A stretch of DNA of 15,151 nucleotides from Hyphomicrobiales bacterium (GCA_947374125.1 CANCAR010000046.1:1-15151), one strand, 5' to 3'. Shown: positions 7,472 through 14,800, counted from the stretch's first letter. The notes: a model not told the origin generated them from the sequence alone. Numbers and translations: made by a program.

Positions 7472-8206
7472 ATGAAAATCACGCGCTTTATCCCGCTTAT
7501 TGCTTTTTTAAGCCTAGGCGCAGCGCTTCCGGCCTTTGCCGCCGATGGCGTTTGGGGTGCCGAAAATATTCGGCAGGCGGTTCGCGACTATATGGCGGGT
7601 TCAGGTAAGCCGCTGGCTGATACTGCCGCTATCGGACCCTTAGATGAACGGATGCAAATCCCACCCTGCGCTACCGTTCCAACGATTGCACCGCGGAGCG
7701 CCTATAGCTCCAGTCTTGTGGTGCAGTGTGCGGGTCCGCAGGTTTGGACCTTCAATGTGCGGGTAGACGCTCAAAGCGCGGCCCCTGTTGCGGCATCTGG
7801 CAAAGCGCTAGCCAACGGTCCGGTTCAACGCTGGCATGTGGTTGTTCCACGCGCCTCTTTGCCGGTGGGGACCATCTTAACCGCGGCAATGATCGAAGAG
7901 CGGGAGACCGATATTGCGCCCGGTGGTGCCTTTTTAAAAAGTCTGGATGAAGCGGTTGGTCTGCGGCTGACGGCGGCGCTCGGACCCGGCATCGCGATTA
8001 CCACCCGCAATGTCGCGCGCGCGCCGACCATCATGAAAGGTGAGACCGTGACGCTGACGGCGGAAGGAGAGGGCTTTGTCATTGCAACGCCCGGCCGCGC
8101 TGAAGAAGACGGCTATGAGGGTGATCTTGTGGCGGTGAAGAATATTAAGAGCGGAATCGTCCTATCAGGCCGTGTGGCCCAAGGTGGCGTTGTTCTGGTT
8201 CGCTAG
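7472..8206 (+). CDS. flgA: P-ring assembly chaperone FlgA
   Basis: 244 residues from the ATG at 7472, chosen because GAGGGGAT lies just upstream and the protein then begins with a clean signal peptide (MKITRFIPLIAFLSLGAALP, ending AFA). An ATG at 7457 overlapping the flgT stop is also in frame but lacks these features. The N-terminal part has ENIRQAVRDYMAG and a two-cysteine segment (CATVP, VVQCAG). The C-terminal half is the SAF-like domain, VPRASLPVGTILTAAMIEER to the end, with GYEGDLVAVKNIKSGIVLSG as the family's last motif. FlgA binds FlgI in the periplasm and aids P-ring assembly around the rod. Confidence 0.95.
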   Translation: MKITRFIPLIAFLSLGAALPAFAADGVWGAENIRQAVRDYMAGSGKPLADTAAIGPLDERMQIPPCATVPTIAPRSAYSSSLVVQCAGPQVWTFNVRVDAQSAAPVAASGKALANGPVQRWHVVVPRASLPVGTILTAAMIEERETDIAPGGAFLKSLDEAVGLRLTAALGPGIAITTRNVARAPTIMKGETVTLTAEGEGFVIATPGRAEEDGYEGDLVAVKNIKSGIVLSGRVAQGGVVLVR

Positions 8207-8228
8207 CGTTTAATTTGGAGTTTTTTCC

Positions 8229-8534
8229 ATGTCCGAGATTGCTTTTATTGATGCCATTGGCCGTACGGCTGATATTCTGGCCGCTATCGAGACGTCCATC
8301 ATCGACGAGGATCGTGCGATGATAGAAACCTTGACCTTCGATCTGCATGCCGTGCTGTCGGGGATCAATGGCTGCATACCGAATTCTGAGGAAGAGCGTG
8401 CAAGGGCCGAAAAAATCTTTGAGATGACGCTTCGGCTTGAGAAAGTGCTTGCTGATCGCATGGCTTCCAATGATAGTGTCGGCGTTCGGCGTAAGCCTAA
8501 ACACAAGCCGGGGCGTGTTAGTTATACCCAATGA
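8229..8534 (+). CDS. Small helical protein, possible FlgN-like export chaperone
   Basis: 101 residues, almost entirely predicted alpha-helix to about residue 82, then a basic tail (RRKPKHKPGR). There is no signal peptide or membrane segment, so it is cytoplasmic. Heptad-like hydrophobic spacing (AIGRTADILAAIETSIIDED and EEERARAEKIFEMTLRLEKV) and the position after flgA suggest a FlgN-type chaperone for hook-associated proteins, but it is shorter than usual and no diagnostic motif is visible. A ribosome site (GGAG, about 8 bases) precedes the ATG. Its last codons overlap the next gene in ATGA, so both are translated together. Confidence 0.8.
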   Translation: MSEIAFIDAIGRTADILAAIETSIIDEDRAMIETLTFDLHAVLSGINGCIPNSEEERARAEKIFEMTLRLEKVLADRMASNDSVGVRRKPKHKPGRVSYTQ

Positions 8535-8944
8535 CTTTTGTAGACGCGTTGATCCTCTGTATCGTTGTAGTGCTGCTTGGCAGCGGGCCCGTCGTGGCGG
8601 CGCTGGTGTATTTCAATCGTAAAAATGCCAAAGCGCAAGCGGAGCTTGGGAAGCGGCTCGATGGCGTATCAGAACGCCTTGGAGCGTTGGATTCGGCGAT
8701 TGTTCGCTCAAGCATCGCGTTAGAGGGCTCGTTTAACGAAACCATTCGGAAGGTGCAGGCCGAAATCAAATCACTCGAAATCGTTTTCCGAGGATCTGCG
8801 CAAACGACGCGGGAGAATCCTGAATCGGTTGATTCCGCTATTCGATTGGCGCGCGAAGGGGTTTCAAGCGATTTGATAGTGGCAAAGACCGGCCTCCCCG
8901 TACATGCGGTCGAATCGATCATTTCGCTGCACGGTCGCCGCTAG
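8531..8944 (+). CDS. DUF2802-like single-span membrane protein
   Basis: 137 residues. An N-terminal membrane anchor (about 5-28, ALILCIVVVLLGSGPVVAAL) is followed by a coiled-coil region (about 30-95) and a C-terminal helical module AIRLAREGVSSDLIVAKTGL ending LHGRR. This tail matches the pattern of DUF2802 proteins, which are often found in flagellar or chemotaxis operons and have no defined role known to me. It overlaps the preceding gene by 4 bases and ends 4 bases from the convergent PDZ-like gene. Confidence 0.82.
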   Translation: MTFVDALILCIVVVLLGSGPVVAALVYFNRKNAKAQAELGKRLDGVSERLGALDSAIVRSSIALEGSFNETIRKVQAEIKSLEIVFRGSAQTTRENPESVDSAIRLAREGVSSDLIVAKTGLPVHAVESIISLHGRR

Positions 8945-8948
8945 GCTT

Positions 8949-9608
8949 TTATCTTCGTTTGTTAGCAAGCCTTAAGATTGCGCCTGTGGTCCGTTCCAGC
9001 GCAGATACGTCTGACGGCTTGCCTACCGCAACACGGCCGCGCGGCATGAACCCGTCCTTACCCGCTGTATCTCGGAGCATATAAGAGCCGCCACTGATTA
9101 AAATCAGACAGGTCGAGAAATAGACAACGCCAAATGCAAATACGCTTGAAACGTATGCGATTCTATAGAGGAACAAGGTTGCTCCCATCATTTGCCAGAG
9201 GCGAAAATAGCCATAGGCTATGGCAGGAAATGGCCACCAATAGGCTGGAATTTGCTCAGGGATCAGCAGCATCGCATCGCCGGGCCTCATTAAGGCGTAA
9301 TAGGGCTTCCAAGGTCCGTCCGATTCATACACCACGTCGTCAGGCAGGGGATGGGCATCAAGTACAGCGCCTGCGGCACCACCCGCCGGAGACATTCTGA
9401 AGATCACGGTGTCCCGCTGGACAACAAGCCATTCTTGATCTTTGGCAATTTGATCCAATGTGCTTGGTACTTCGACGCCTTCAAGCGGTTCGTGCTTGCC
9501 CAATCTCAATATAACGTCGTCCTTCAGAAGTCCCATCCGTTCGGCGGACGAGCTTTTTCGTACCGATTTTACAATGGCAACAATGCCTGAGAACGTCTCG
9601 ACACCCAT
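8949..9608 (-). CDS. PDZ-like membrane protein at the end of the fli operon
   Basis: 219 residues with no signal peptide. Residues about 5-70 read as a PDZ-like domain: FSGIVAIVKSVRKSSSAERM, then GLLKDDVILRLGKHEPLEGV, then a strand-rich end (WLVVQRDTVIFRMSP). A spacer (about 75-115) leads to two or three membrane segments between about 113 and 178 (AYWWPFPAIAYGYF; ATLFLYRIAYVSSVFAFGVV), then a basic cytoplasmic-type tail. I do not recognise a named family. A G-rich ribosome site (GGAAGGGG) lies about 12 bases upstream of the ATG. It is 35 bases downstream of the coiled-coil gene and probably the last gene of the fliL-flhB operon. Confidence 0.8.
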   Translation of the reverse strand: MGVETFSGIVAIVKSVRKSSSAERMGLLKDDVILRLGKHEPLEGVEVPSTLDQIAKDQEWLVVQRDTVIFRMSPAGGAAGAVLDAHPLPDDVVYESDGPWKPYYALMRPGDAMLLIPEQIPAYWWPFPAIAYGYFRLWQMMGATLFLYRIAYVSSVFAFGVVYFSTCLILISGGSYMLRDTAGKDGFMPRGRVAVGKPSDVSALERTTGAILRLANKRR

Positions 9609-9643
9609 CGCGCGATATCACCCCTTCCGATGATCCACTATCA

Positions 9644-10513
9644 TCACGGATATTTGATCATCTGATCACTTGCAGGTGCGGATTTCCTTGCGCTACCCGC
9701 CTTTTGAGTGGCAATCGCGGAGGTGCGGATGGCGGCTGCTTGTTGGGTTTTTACAATGTCGTCAATCTGCTTCGCTATGTCAGCCTTTGGGTTCGCAGCT
9801 TCCATGGCCTTGATTTGATCGCGCATCGCATCGCCAAATTGCCCAATGAGAACCTTATTTGATCCCAGCAGGTCATCGACCATTTTCCGCGTTGCCGCTG
9901 GAATTTGGGTGATGGCGTCCGAATTCTCGCTCAGCTTGGTTTGAAGGGTTTGCTGGTTTGCGAGATCGCTCTGGATGGCCAATCTGATTTGTTCTTGTTG
10001 CTCGGCCAAAGCGGTGAGCCGCTTTTCAGAGGCGGTTGCGGCTTGTTCGACGCGGGTTGCTGCCTCCGTGAAGGCATTTACTTCTTCCGCAAACGACATC
10101 AGCGCATCGCGGTTTACATTTGTGATCGAGTCAAAGCGGTTCATGGCCTTGAAATAGAAGGCCACCGAAACCCCAAGGGCGACAGACGCCATAAAGAGGA
10201 AAATCACGCCGGTGCCGAGCAAGACCTTGTTGGATCGCGAATTACCGATCACGAGATCATTGACCTGCTTTTTCAAGCGCTGAATTTCTTTTGAGGCATC
10301 GGTTGCTGTGCTTGCTGATGCGAGGGCGAGTTGGATGGACTCATCAAGCGACGGAAGCGGCTTGGCGGGCTTTAGGCCGAGGCTCGACCGTTCAGCCTTT
10401 AGCGTTTCTGGCTTTTGCACTTCCGATTCTGCAGCATTTTGTTCTTCGGTTGGCTGCACGACATCGTCCTCAATGATATCGACTGCGCCAGCGGGCTTTT
10501 TGGCAGTGCTCAT
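9644..10513 (-). CDS. Single-span coiled-coil membrane protein
   Basis: 289 residues. The start was set at ATG 10513 because AAGGAGG lies 7 bases upstream and the codon overlaps the preceding stop in ATGA; a longer reading to 10639 would overlap the four-cysteine gene. Residues 1-75 are acidic and disordered, 76-92 a short coiled coil, and 97-122 one membrane span (VLLGTGVIFLFMASVALGVS). Residues 125-265 form a long Ala/Gln/Glu-rich coiled coil, followed by a basic Lys/Ser/Ala tail. The topology is like the membrane-proximal part of a receptor or scaffold, but there is no HAMP or signalling tip. Family not recognised. Coupling to flhB and the upstream small gene suggests a flagellar or polar role. 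Confidence 0.85.
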   Translation of the reverse strand: MSTAKKPAGAVDIIEDDVVQPTEEQNAAESEVQKPETLKAERSSLGLKPAKPLPSLDESIQLALASASTATDASKEIQRLKKQVNDLVIGNSRSNKVLLGTGVIFLFMASVALGVSVAFYFKAMNRFDSITNVNRDALMSFAEEVNAFTEAATRVEQAATASEKRLTALAEQQEQIRLAIQSDLANQQTLQTKLSENSDAITQIPAATRKMVDDLLGSNKVLIGQFGDAMRDQIKAMEAANPKADIAKQIDDIVKTQQAAAIRTSAIATQKAGSARKSAPASDQMIKYP

Positions 10514-10746
10514 GATCGGCCTCCTTCGAGGGTAAAGGGAGAGGAACCGGAGACGGACCGCATGCGGCAGGCTTCTCCGGACGTATTGAGAATGTCGCGC
10601 GCGGGATGTTGGCGGGACATGACTCCAAAGGCGCGGCACGCATAGGGACGTTTAGCGTTATGCGTGATCGAGAAATGACGGCAGCCTTGGCAGGAGCTGG
10701 AATTGATACCGTAGTTTTGCGTGGAGACGGTGTTTGCGTTAGGCAT
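10510..10746 (-). CDS. Small four-cysteine protein hidden between flhB and the coiled-coil gene
   Basis: 78 residues. Cysteines lie at 19, 22, 37 and 60 in the pattern C-x2-C-...-PY-x-C-x-AFG-...-SG-x2-C (SCQGCRHFSITHN; RPYACRAFGVMSRQHP; NTSGEACRM). I recall this arrangement from small uncharacterised proteins, some annotated (probably wrongly) as uracil-DNA glycosylase; it suggests a metal or Fe-S site. The ATG at 10746 lies inside the last codons of flhB (8-base overlap), with GGAG 7 bases upstream. The stop overlaps the ATG of the coiled-coil gene in ATGA. Both junctions are typical of coupled operon genes and support that it is real despite its length. The frame is open further upstream inside flhB, but those starts are unlikely. 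Confidence 0.82.
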   Translation of the reverse strand: MPNANTVSTQNYGINSSSCQGCRHFSITHNAKRPYACRAFGVMSRQHPARDILNTSGEACRMRSVSGSSPFTLEGGRS

Positions 10747-11875
10747 TCTTCCGCTCCATCGCCCGACCATTGGCGTCAAAGCGGAGTTCTGCAGGAACCT
10801 CGATCTCGGGCTTATCGCCTTCCAAACCGGCATGGAAAACAAAACTCAGCACGGTGGCAACCGCGCGATAAAGCTCGGAGTGAATTTCGGTACCGACTTC
10901 GGACGTGAAGTACAAAGCGCGGGCGAGCAGCGGATATTCGAGAACGGGCAGTTTTTTCTCGGCTGCCAATTCGCGGATCGTTTTGGCCACCGCGTCGGTT
11001 CCCTTGACGACAATCATCGGTGCGCTACCCTTTTCAAAATCGTAGCGAAGGCCAACGGCAAAGTGGGTCGGGTTGCTGATGATCACCTGAGCATCGCTGA
11101 TATTGGCGACGGAGCCACGATCAGCGGCTTCGCGTTGTAGCTGACGAATCCGCTGTTTAACTTCGGGCGAACCATCCGACTCTTTCGATTCGTCTTTGAC
11201 CTCTTGCTTCGTCATCATCAAGCGGTTGTGGTGCTTGTTCCATTGGTAGAGAACATCAATGGCGGCGATAATTGCTGCACCCAATACGAGCATCATCAAG
11301 GTCGAGGACATAATCGAGCCCGCTTGGAATAAAGCGGCCTCAAATGGCATGCTGCCAATGGCCATAATCTCGGCCATCCGCCCGCTCAGATAGCTAACGC
11401 CGATAGCACCTACGAGGCCGATTTTCGCAATAGATTTGACCAATTCGATCAAGGCAGCAGAGCCGAACATGCGCGAAAAGCCGGACGCAGGTGAGATGCG
11501 ATTGGCCTTAAACAGCGCATTTTGGGGCATGAAATGCATGCCGCCAAATGCAATCTGCGCAATAAACAACAAGAGAACGAGCGGCAGGATGAAAAAGGCT
11601 AAAGGCAGCATGACATCGGCAAATCGATCGCCAACCACGGATAACAGCGGTAGGTCGCGTGATAGCACGCTGGATATGTCGATTCCATTTCGAAAAGCAG
11701 CGAGAAATTGGTTGAAATAATACTGTCCGCCGATGCTCAGTTGCAAAGCGCCGCCGAGCATGACGACCGCCAAAAGCATATCTTTCGAGGTAAGAACTTC
11801 CCCGTCCTCAAGCGCTTTTTCGAGGCGTTTTGCGGTTGGTTCTTCTGTGCGTTCTTGACCTTCGTCCTCCGCCAT
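10739..11875 (-). CDS. flhB: Flagellar export gate and substrate-switch protein FlhB
   Basis: 378 residues. The N-terminus EGQERTEEPTAKRLEKALED is typical, followed by four membrane spans (about 33-210). The cytoplasmic domain has VKQRIRQLQREAADRG and the autocleavage motif NPTH (IISNPTHFAVGLRYDFEKG, Asn near residue 268). Cleavage between Asn and Pro switches export from rod/hook to filament substrates. The ATG at 11875 was preferred to the GTG at 11878 because GGGAGG is spaced better for it; the fliR stop codon lies just upstream. It is followed by three non-canonical genes. Confidence 0.97.
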   Translation of the reverse strand: MAEDEGQERTEEPTAKRLEKALEDGEVLTSKDMLLAVVMLGGALQLSIGGQYYFNQFLAAFRNGIDISSVLSRDLPLLSVVGDRFADVMLPLAFFILPLVLLLFIAQIAFGGMHFMPQNALFKANRISPASGFSRMFGSAALIELVKSIAKIGLVGAIGVSYLSGRMAEIMAIGSMPFEAALFQAGSIMSSTLMMLVLGAAIIAAIDVLYQWNKHHNRLMMTKQEVKDESKESDGSPEVKQRIRQLQREAADRGSVANISDAQVIISNPTHFAVGLRYDFEKGSAPMIVVKGTDAVAKTIRELAAEKKLPVLEYPLLARALYFTSEVGTEIHSELYRAVATVLSFVFHAGLEGDKPEIEVPAELRFDANGRAMERKNA

Positions 11876-11877
11876 CA

Positions 11878-12663
11878 CTAGCCTCCCGAACTTGGCAGAA
11901 GGATGGCACGAGTCCGCTGGGCTACTTCGTCGATCAGACCCGCCATGCTGTTGGAAAGTTCAGGCACGGCAATCATGATCAGTACCAACCCCGCGATAAT
12001 CGAAATTGGAAAGCCGACCGAGAACAAGTTGAGTTGTGGTGCCACCCGCGTGAGCATCCCGATCAAGAGCGTAACGAGAAAAAGCGCGAGCACAATGGGG
12101 AGGCTGACCAGAAGCGCTGCCGAAAACACTAGGCTTCCCGATTTTATCAGGTTCAAAAGCGCGTCCGGACGCATCAAGGCATCCCCAATGGGCATCGCTT
12201 GAAAGCTAGCGCTCAGTTGCTTGAGCAGAATATGGGGCCCTTCAATCGTCATAAATACCAGCAGCATCGAGACGGTCATGAACTGGGTAATGACAGGGGA
12301 TTGGGTGCCCGACTGTGGGTCCATCATGGCGGCAAAGCTCATGCCCATAATCGCCGAGATGTGTTCGCCAGCCATTGCAATGGCCGCAAAGGCCAGTTGA
12401 AAGATAAAGCCAATCGCCGCTCCAATGACCGCCTCGCTCGCAATCGCCAAGACGCCTTGCGGGGATAGGATATCAATCTTTGGAGGCGCGATGGTTTCAA
12501 GCATGAGAGCTGCGATGGCAAAGGCAATAACGACGCGGATCGGCGTTGACACGGACGATGTCGAAAACATCGGTGCAGCAATCAACATGGCGCTGATGCG
12601 GACCGAGACCAGCATAAACAGCACCAGCGTGTCGATGAGTTGGGGCGTGTCCAGCACGATCAT
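11878..12663 (-). CDS. fliR: Flagellar export gate protein FliR
   Basis: 261 residues with about six membrane spans, the normal FliR size. The segments LVSVRISAMLIAAPMFSTSS, the GAAIGFIFQLAFAAIAMAGE stretch and LNLFSVGFPI are typical of the family. FliR is one subunit of the FliP5-Q4-R1 helical export pore in the inner-membrane part of the basal body. Its ATG overlaps the fliQ stop codon in ATGA, and its stop codon abuts the flhB start. Confidence 0.97.
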   Translation of the reverse strand: MIVLDTPQLIDTLVLFMLVSVRISAMLIAAPMFSTSSVSTPIRVVIAFAIAALMLETIAPPKIDILSPQGVLAIASEAVIGAAIGFIFQLAFAAIAMAGEHISAIMGMSFAAMMDPQSGTQSPVITQFMTVSMLLVFMTIEGPHILLKQLSASFQAMPIGDALMRPDALLNLIKSGSLVFSAALLVSLPIVLALFLVTLLIGMLTRVAPQLNLFSVGFPISIIAGLVLIMIAVPELSNSMAGLIDEVAQRTRAILLPSSGG

Positions 12664-12929
12664 CGGTTCACCTTGCTGACTTCGCTGAAGATGGTTTGGA
12701 AATAGGTGGTCAGCGTCGCGACCATGAAAGGGCCCGAAAGGGCCAGCACTAAGCCAACGATCAACAATTTAGGCACAAAGGCCAAGGTCGCTTCATTGAT
12801 CGAGGTCGCGGCCTGAATAATGCCGATCAAGAGGCCAGCGGCTAATGCTGCCGCCAATACCGGCGTTACCGTTAAGACGATGCTTAAAAGAGTCTCGCGG
12901 CCAATCGCGATGAATTGTTCATACGGCAT
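12660..12929 (-). CDS. fliQ: Flagellar export gate protein FliQ
   Basis: 89 residues forming a two-helix membrane hairpin (about 16-38 and 50-75), the usual FliQ length and layout. Family-like segments include LAAGLLIGIIQAATSINEAT and FVPKLLIVGLVLALSGPFM. Four copies wrap the FliP/FliR core of the export pore. An AAGGGG ribosome site lies about 10 bases upstream of the ATG, within the end of fliP; the fliP stop codon is 6 bases before the ATG. Confidence 0.96.
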   Translation of the reverse strand: MPYEQFIAIGRETLLSIVLTVTPVLAAALAAGLLIGIIQAATSINEATLAFVPKLLIVGLVLALSGPFMVATLTTYFQTIFSEVSKVNR

Positions 12930-12935
12930 TCGTCA

Positions 12936-13712
12936 TCATCCCCTTATAAAGCTCTCGACCAGCGAGGAGAGGGTGAGCGACCAACCATCGACGATAACGA
13001 ACATCAAAAGCTTGAAGGGCAGTGAGACCAGCATGGGCGATAGCATCATCATACCCAGCGACATCAGGATGCTGGCGACAACAATATCAATCACAAGAAA
13101 CGGCAAATAGAGCAGAAAGCCGATGGTGAAAGCTGTTCGAAGTTCGCTAACGAGAAAGGCGGGAACAGCAACCAAAAAAGGTACTTCGTTTGCGCTTTCA
13201 TAGCCCTTATCCCCGCGCAGCTCGGCAATCATCAAAATGTCGGCCTGACGCGTTTGCCGCATCATGAATTGTTTCATGATGGTTGCGGTTTTGATGCCCG
13301 CATCTTCAATCGAAAGCTGCCCGGCCGAGTAGGGGGCGAAAGCCGCCTCATTCACTTCGCGGATCGTCGGCGTCATGATGAAAAGCGTCATGAAGAGCGC
13401 CAAGCCCACCAGCACCTGGTTGGGCGGGGTTTGTTGCGTTCCCATGGCCTGCCTTAGGATCGACAACGTGATGATGATCCGAGTGAAGCTTGTCGTAACC
13501 AGCAGCATCGACGGTAGAATCGTCAAGGCCGACATCAGGATCAAAGTCTGCAGCGATAGCGACAGAGACTGCCCGCCGGTGGGTAGATTTTCGAGCTTTA
13601 ATACCGGCAGATCAAACAGCGATCCATTCGCCGCAAAGGCCGATGTGTTCAGCGCGCCGACCAAAAGCATGCCACCAAGTATGGCCCAAAGGGATGAGAT
13701 AGGGCTTTTCAC
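12936..13712 (-). CDS. fliP: Flagellar export gate protein FliP
   Basis: 258 residues, with a cleavable signal peptide (about 1-28, ending SAFA) and four membrane spans. Conserved FliP segments are visible: SFTRIIITLSILRQAMGTQQ, NQVLVGLALFMTLFIMTP, FLVSELRTAFTIGFLLYLPF and IDIVVASILMSLGMMMLSP. Five copies form the core of the export pore. Translation starts at GTG 13712, overlapping the fliO stop codon as GTGA, so it is coupled to fliO. Confidence 0.97.
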   Translation of the reverse strand: MKSPISSLWAILGGMLLVGALNTSAFAANGSLFDLPVLKLENLPTGGQSLSLSLQTLILMSALTILPSMLLVTTSFTRIIITLSILRQAMGTQQTPPNQVLVGLALFMTLFIMTPTIREVNEAAFAPYSAGQLSIEDAGIKTATIMKQFMMRQTRQADILMIAELRGDKGYESANEVPFLVAVPAFLVSELRTAFTIGFLLYLPFLVIDIVVASILMSLGMMMLSPMLVSLPFKLLMFVIVDGWSLTLSSLVESFIRG

Positions 13713-13990
13713 TTGGACATTTCCTTAGATCTTTCTTGGGGCTTTAGCGTGCTGATGATCTCAATGGCACCGACACCGTTACGTCCGACACCGCACACGA
13801 TGGATACGCCTTCGACATCCACCAAAAAGAGACGTGATCCATCTCCCAAATTGAGCATGCCGCGAAGCGTCATAGGTCCTTGCCCAAAACGGCCATTCAA
13901 ACGGTCGCGGTAGCGACGCAGAAAGATTGCCGCTGCCGCAAGCACGACGAGCAGAAGCAGAACCGAAATGAGGGACGAGATATTCGACAT
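13709..13990 (-). CDS. fliO: Flagellar biosynthesis protein FliO
   Basis: 93 residues: one N-terminal membrane span (about 6-26, LISVLLLLVVLAAAAIFLRR) and a small cytoplasmic beta domain (LGDGSRLFLVDVEGVSIVCG, then a short helix), which is the FliO layout. FliO aids assembly and stability of the FliP ring but is not part of the finished pore. Sequence conservation in this family is low, so the call rests equally on topology and on its place between fliN and fliP. Its ATG shares one base with the fliN stop codon (TAATG). Confidence 0.88.
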   Translation of the reverse strand: MSNISSLISVLLLLVVLAAAAIFLRRYRDRLNGRFGQGPMTLRGMLNLGDGSRLFLVDVEGVSIVCGVGRNGVGAIEIISTLKPQERSKEMSK

Positions 13991-14295
13991 TACAGGCTCC
14001 GCAGCCTTTGTTCTGGCGAGATAATGTCGGTGAAGCGAATGCCCAAGCTCTCGCCGATCAGAACGATCTCGCCCTTGGCCAAAAGCGTACCATTCACCAA
14101 AATGTCGAGGGGTTCACCGGCAAGTCGATCCAATTCGACAACGGAGCCTTCGTTCAGCTTCAAGAGATCACGGATGGTGATGCGGGTACCCCCCACCTCA
14201 ACCGTCAGCTTAACTTCAATATTTTCGAGGAGGCGAATATTTTGAGCAGAAGCCTGGCCCATTTCGCCGTGCTCAATTGCATGATCAATTGCCAT
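13990..14295 (-). CDS. fliN: Flagellar motor switch protein FliN
   Basis: 101 residues, the typical short FliN. After a variable N-terminal tail, the SpoA domain runs about 24-92: NIEVKLTVEVGGTRITIRDL, LLKLNEGSVVELDRLAGEPL, DILVNGTLLAKGEIVLIGES, then LGIRFTDII. FliN forms the base of the cytoplasmic C ring and helps CheY-P binding and export-ATPase docking. The start overlaps the upstream FliM-like gene by 11 bases; a GGATGG-like ribosome site is inside that gene. An internal ATG at 14262 is a weaker alternative. Confidence 0.96.
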   Translation of the reverse strand: MAIDHAIEHGEMGQASAQNIRLLENIEVKLTVEVGGTRITIRDLLKLNEGSVVELDRLAGEPLDILVNGTLLAKGEIVLIGESLGIRFTDIISPEQRLRSL

Positions 14296-14764
14296 TGGGG
14301 TGATCCATCCTTGCGGTGATGTTTGTCGTGTTGTCGGTAATGATCGACATGTTTTCTAATGCGCCAGTACCGATACCGGCGCCGCGTTTCATCTGAAGGC
14401 GATCAGTGATCTGAAGAACAGGCGCAAAAATACGGGGTGTGATTTCACGCGTGATGTTTAAGACGGCCTCGCTCAGTCGGTTTGACCAGTCGTCATCACG
14501 GTTATCGTTGTTTTGCTGCATCTTGCCGCGCAGATATGCGGCCGTTGATGTTAGGCGTTGAAGCGGATGTGCCGCCTGCTTTTTATCATGCTTCTCAAAG
14601 GCTAACGCTCGACTCAAGGCGCCGCTGCTATTGTCTAAGCCTAAATGAAAGGCTTGGTAGTCTTTTTCGGAACCAATACCGGTTTCTGCGGCAAGCGTGC
14701 CGCTTCTGACCCCCTCTAAGAGGGTGGCAATTTCACCGTTACTCAACTTAACCGAACTGGCCAT
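14285..14764 (-). CDS. Reduced FliM-like switch protein lacking the middle domain
   Basis: 159 residues in the slot where fliM (about 330 residues) normally lies between fliL and fliN. Three parts resemble FliM in order. Residues 7-18, LSNGEIATLLEG, resemble the CheY-P-binding LSQxEIDALLxG motif. Residues 54-80, LAFEKHDKKQAAHPLQRLTS and on, resemble the linker helix. Residues 93-159, from DDWSNRLSEAV to HPNGN, align without a gap to my recollection of the FliM SpoA domain start (W-x3-L ... L-x-L-K-x-G-D ... NG), although the GD is GA and the final strand is missing. The ~180-residue CheC-like middle domain that binds FliG (GGxG motif) is absent. The ORF is intact and coupled to fliN. No good ribosome site. 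It could be a degenerating fliM, with a full copy elsewhere. Confidence 0.7.
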   Translation of the reverse strand: MASSVKLSNGEIATLLEGVRSGTLAAETGIGSEKDYQAFHLGLDNSSGALSRALAFEKHDKKQAAHPLQRLTSTAAYLRGKMQQNNDNRDDDWSNRLSEAVLNITREITPRIFAPVLQITDRLQMKRGAGIGTGALENMSIITDNTTNITARMDHPNGN

Positions 14765-14800
14765 TTGAACTTTTACACACTCACAAACGAACTCACTTAC

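Noticed and set aside
8943..8972. AGGCTT/AAGCCT inverted repeat at the convergent gene ends as a terminator
   Set aside because: Only a 6-bp stem with an 18-base loop and no T run; most of it is coding.
10514..10639. Longer start for the coiled-coil protein
   Set aside because: It would overlap the four-cysteine gene, whereas ATG 10513 has AAGGAGG at ideal spacing and an ATGA junction.
10514..10738. Sigma-28-like promoter (TAAACGT...GCCGCGCC on the minus strand) before the coiled-coil gene
   Set aside because: The -10 lacks CGATAA and the spacing is wrong; the region is coding.
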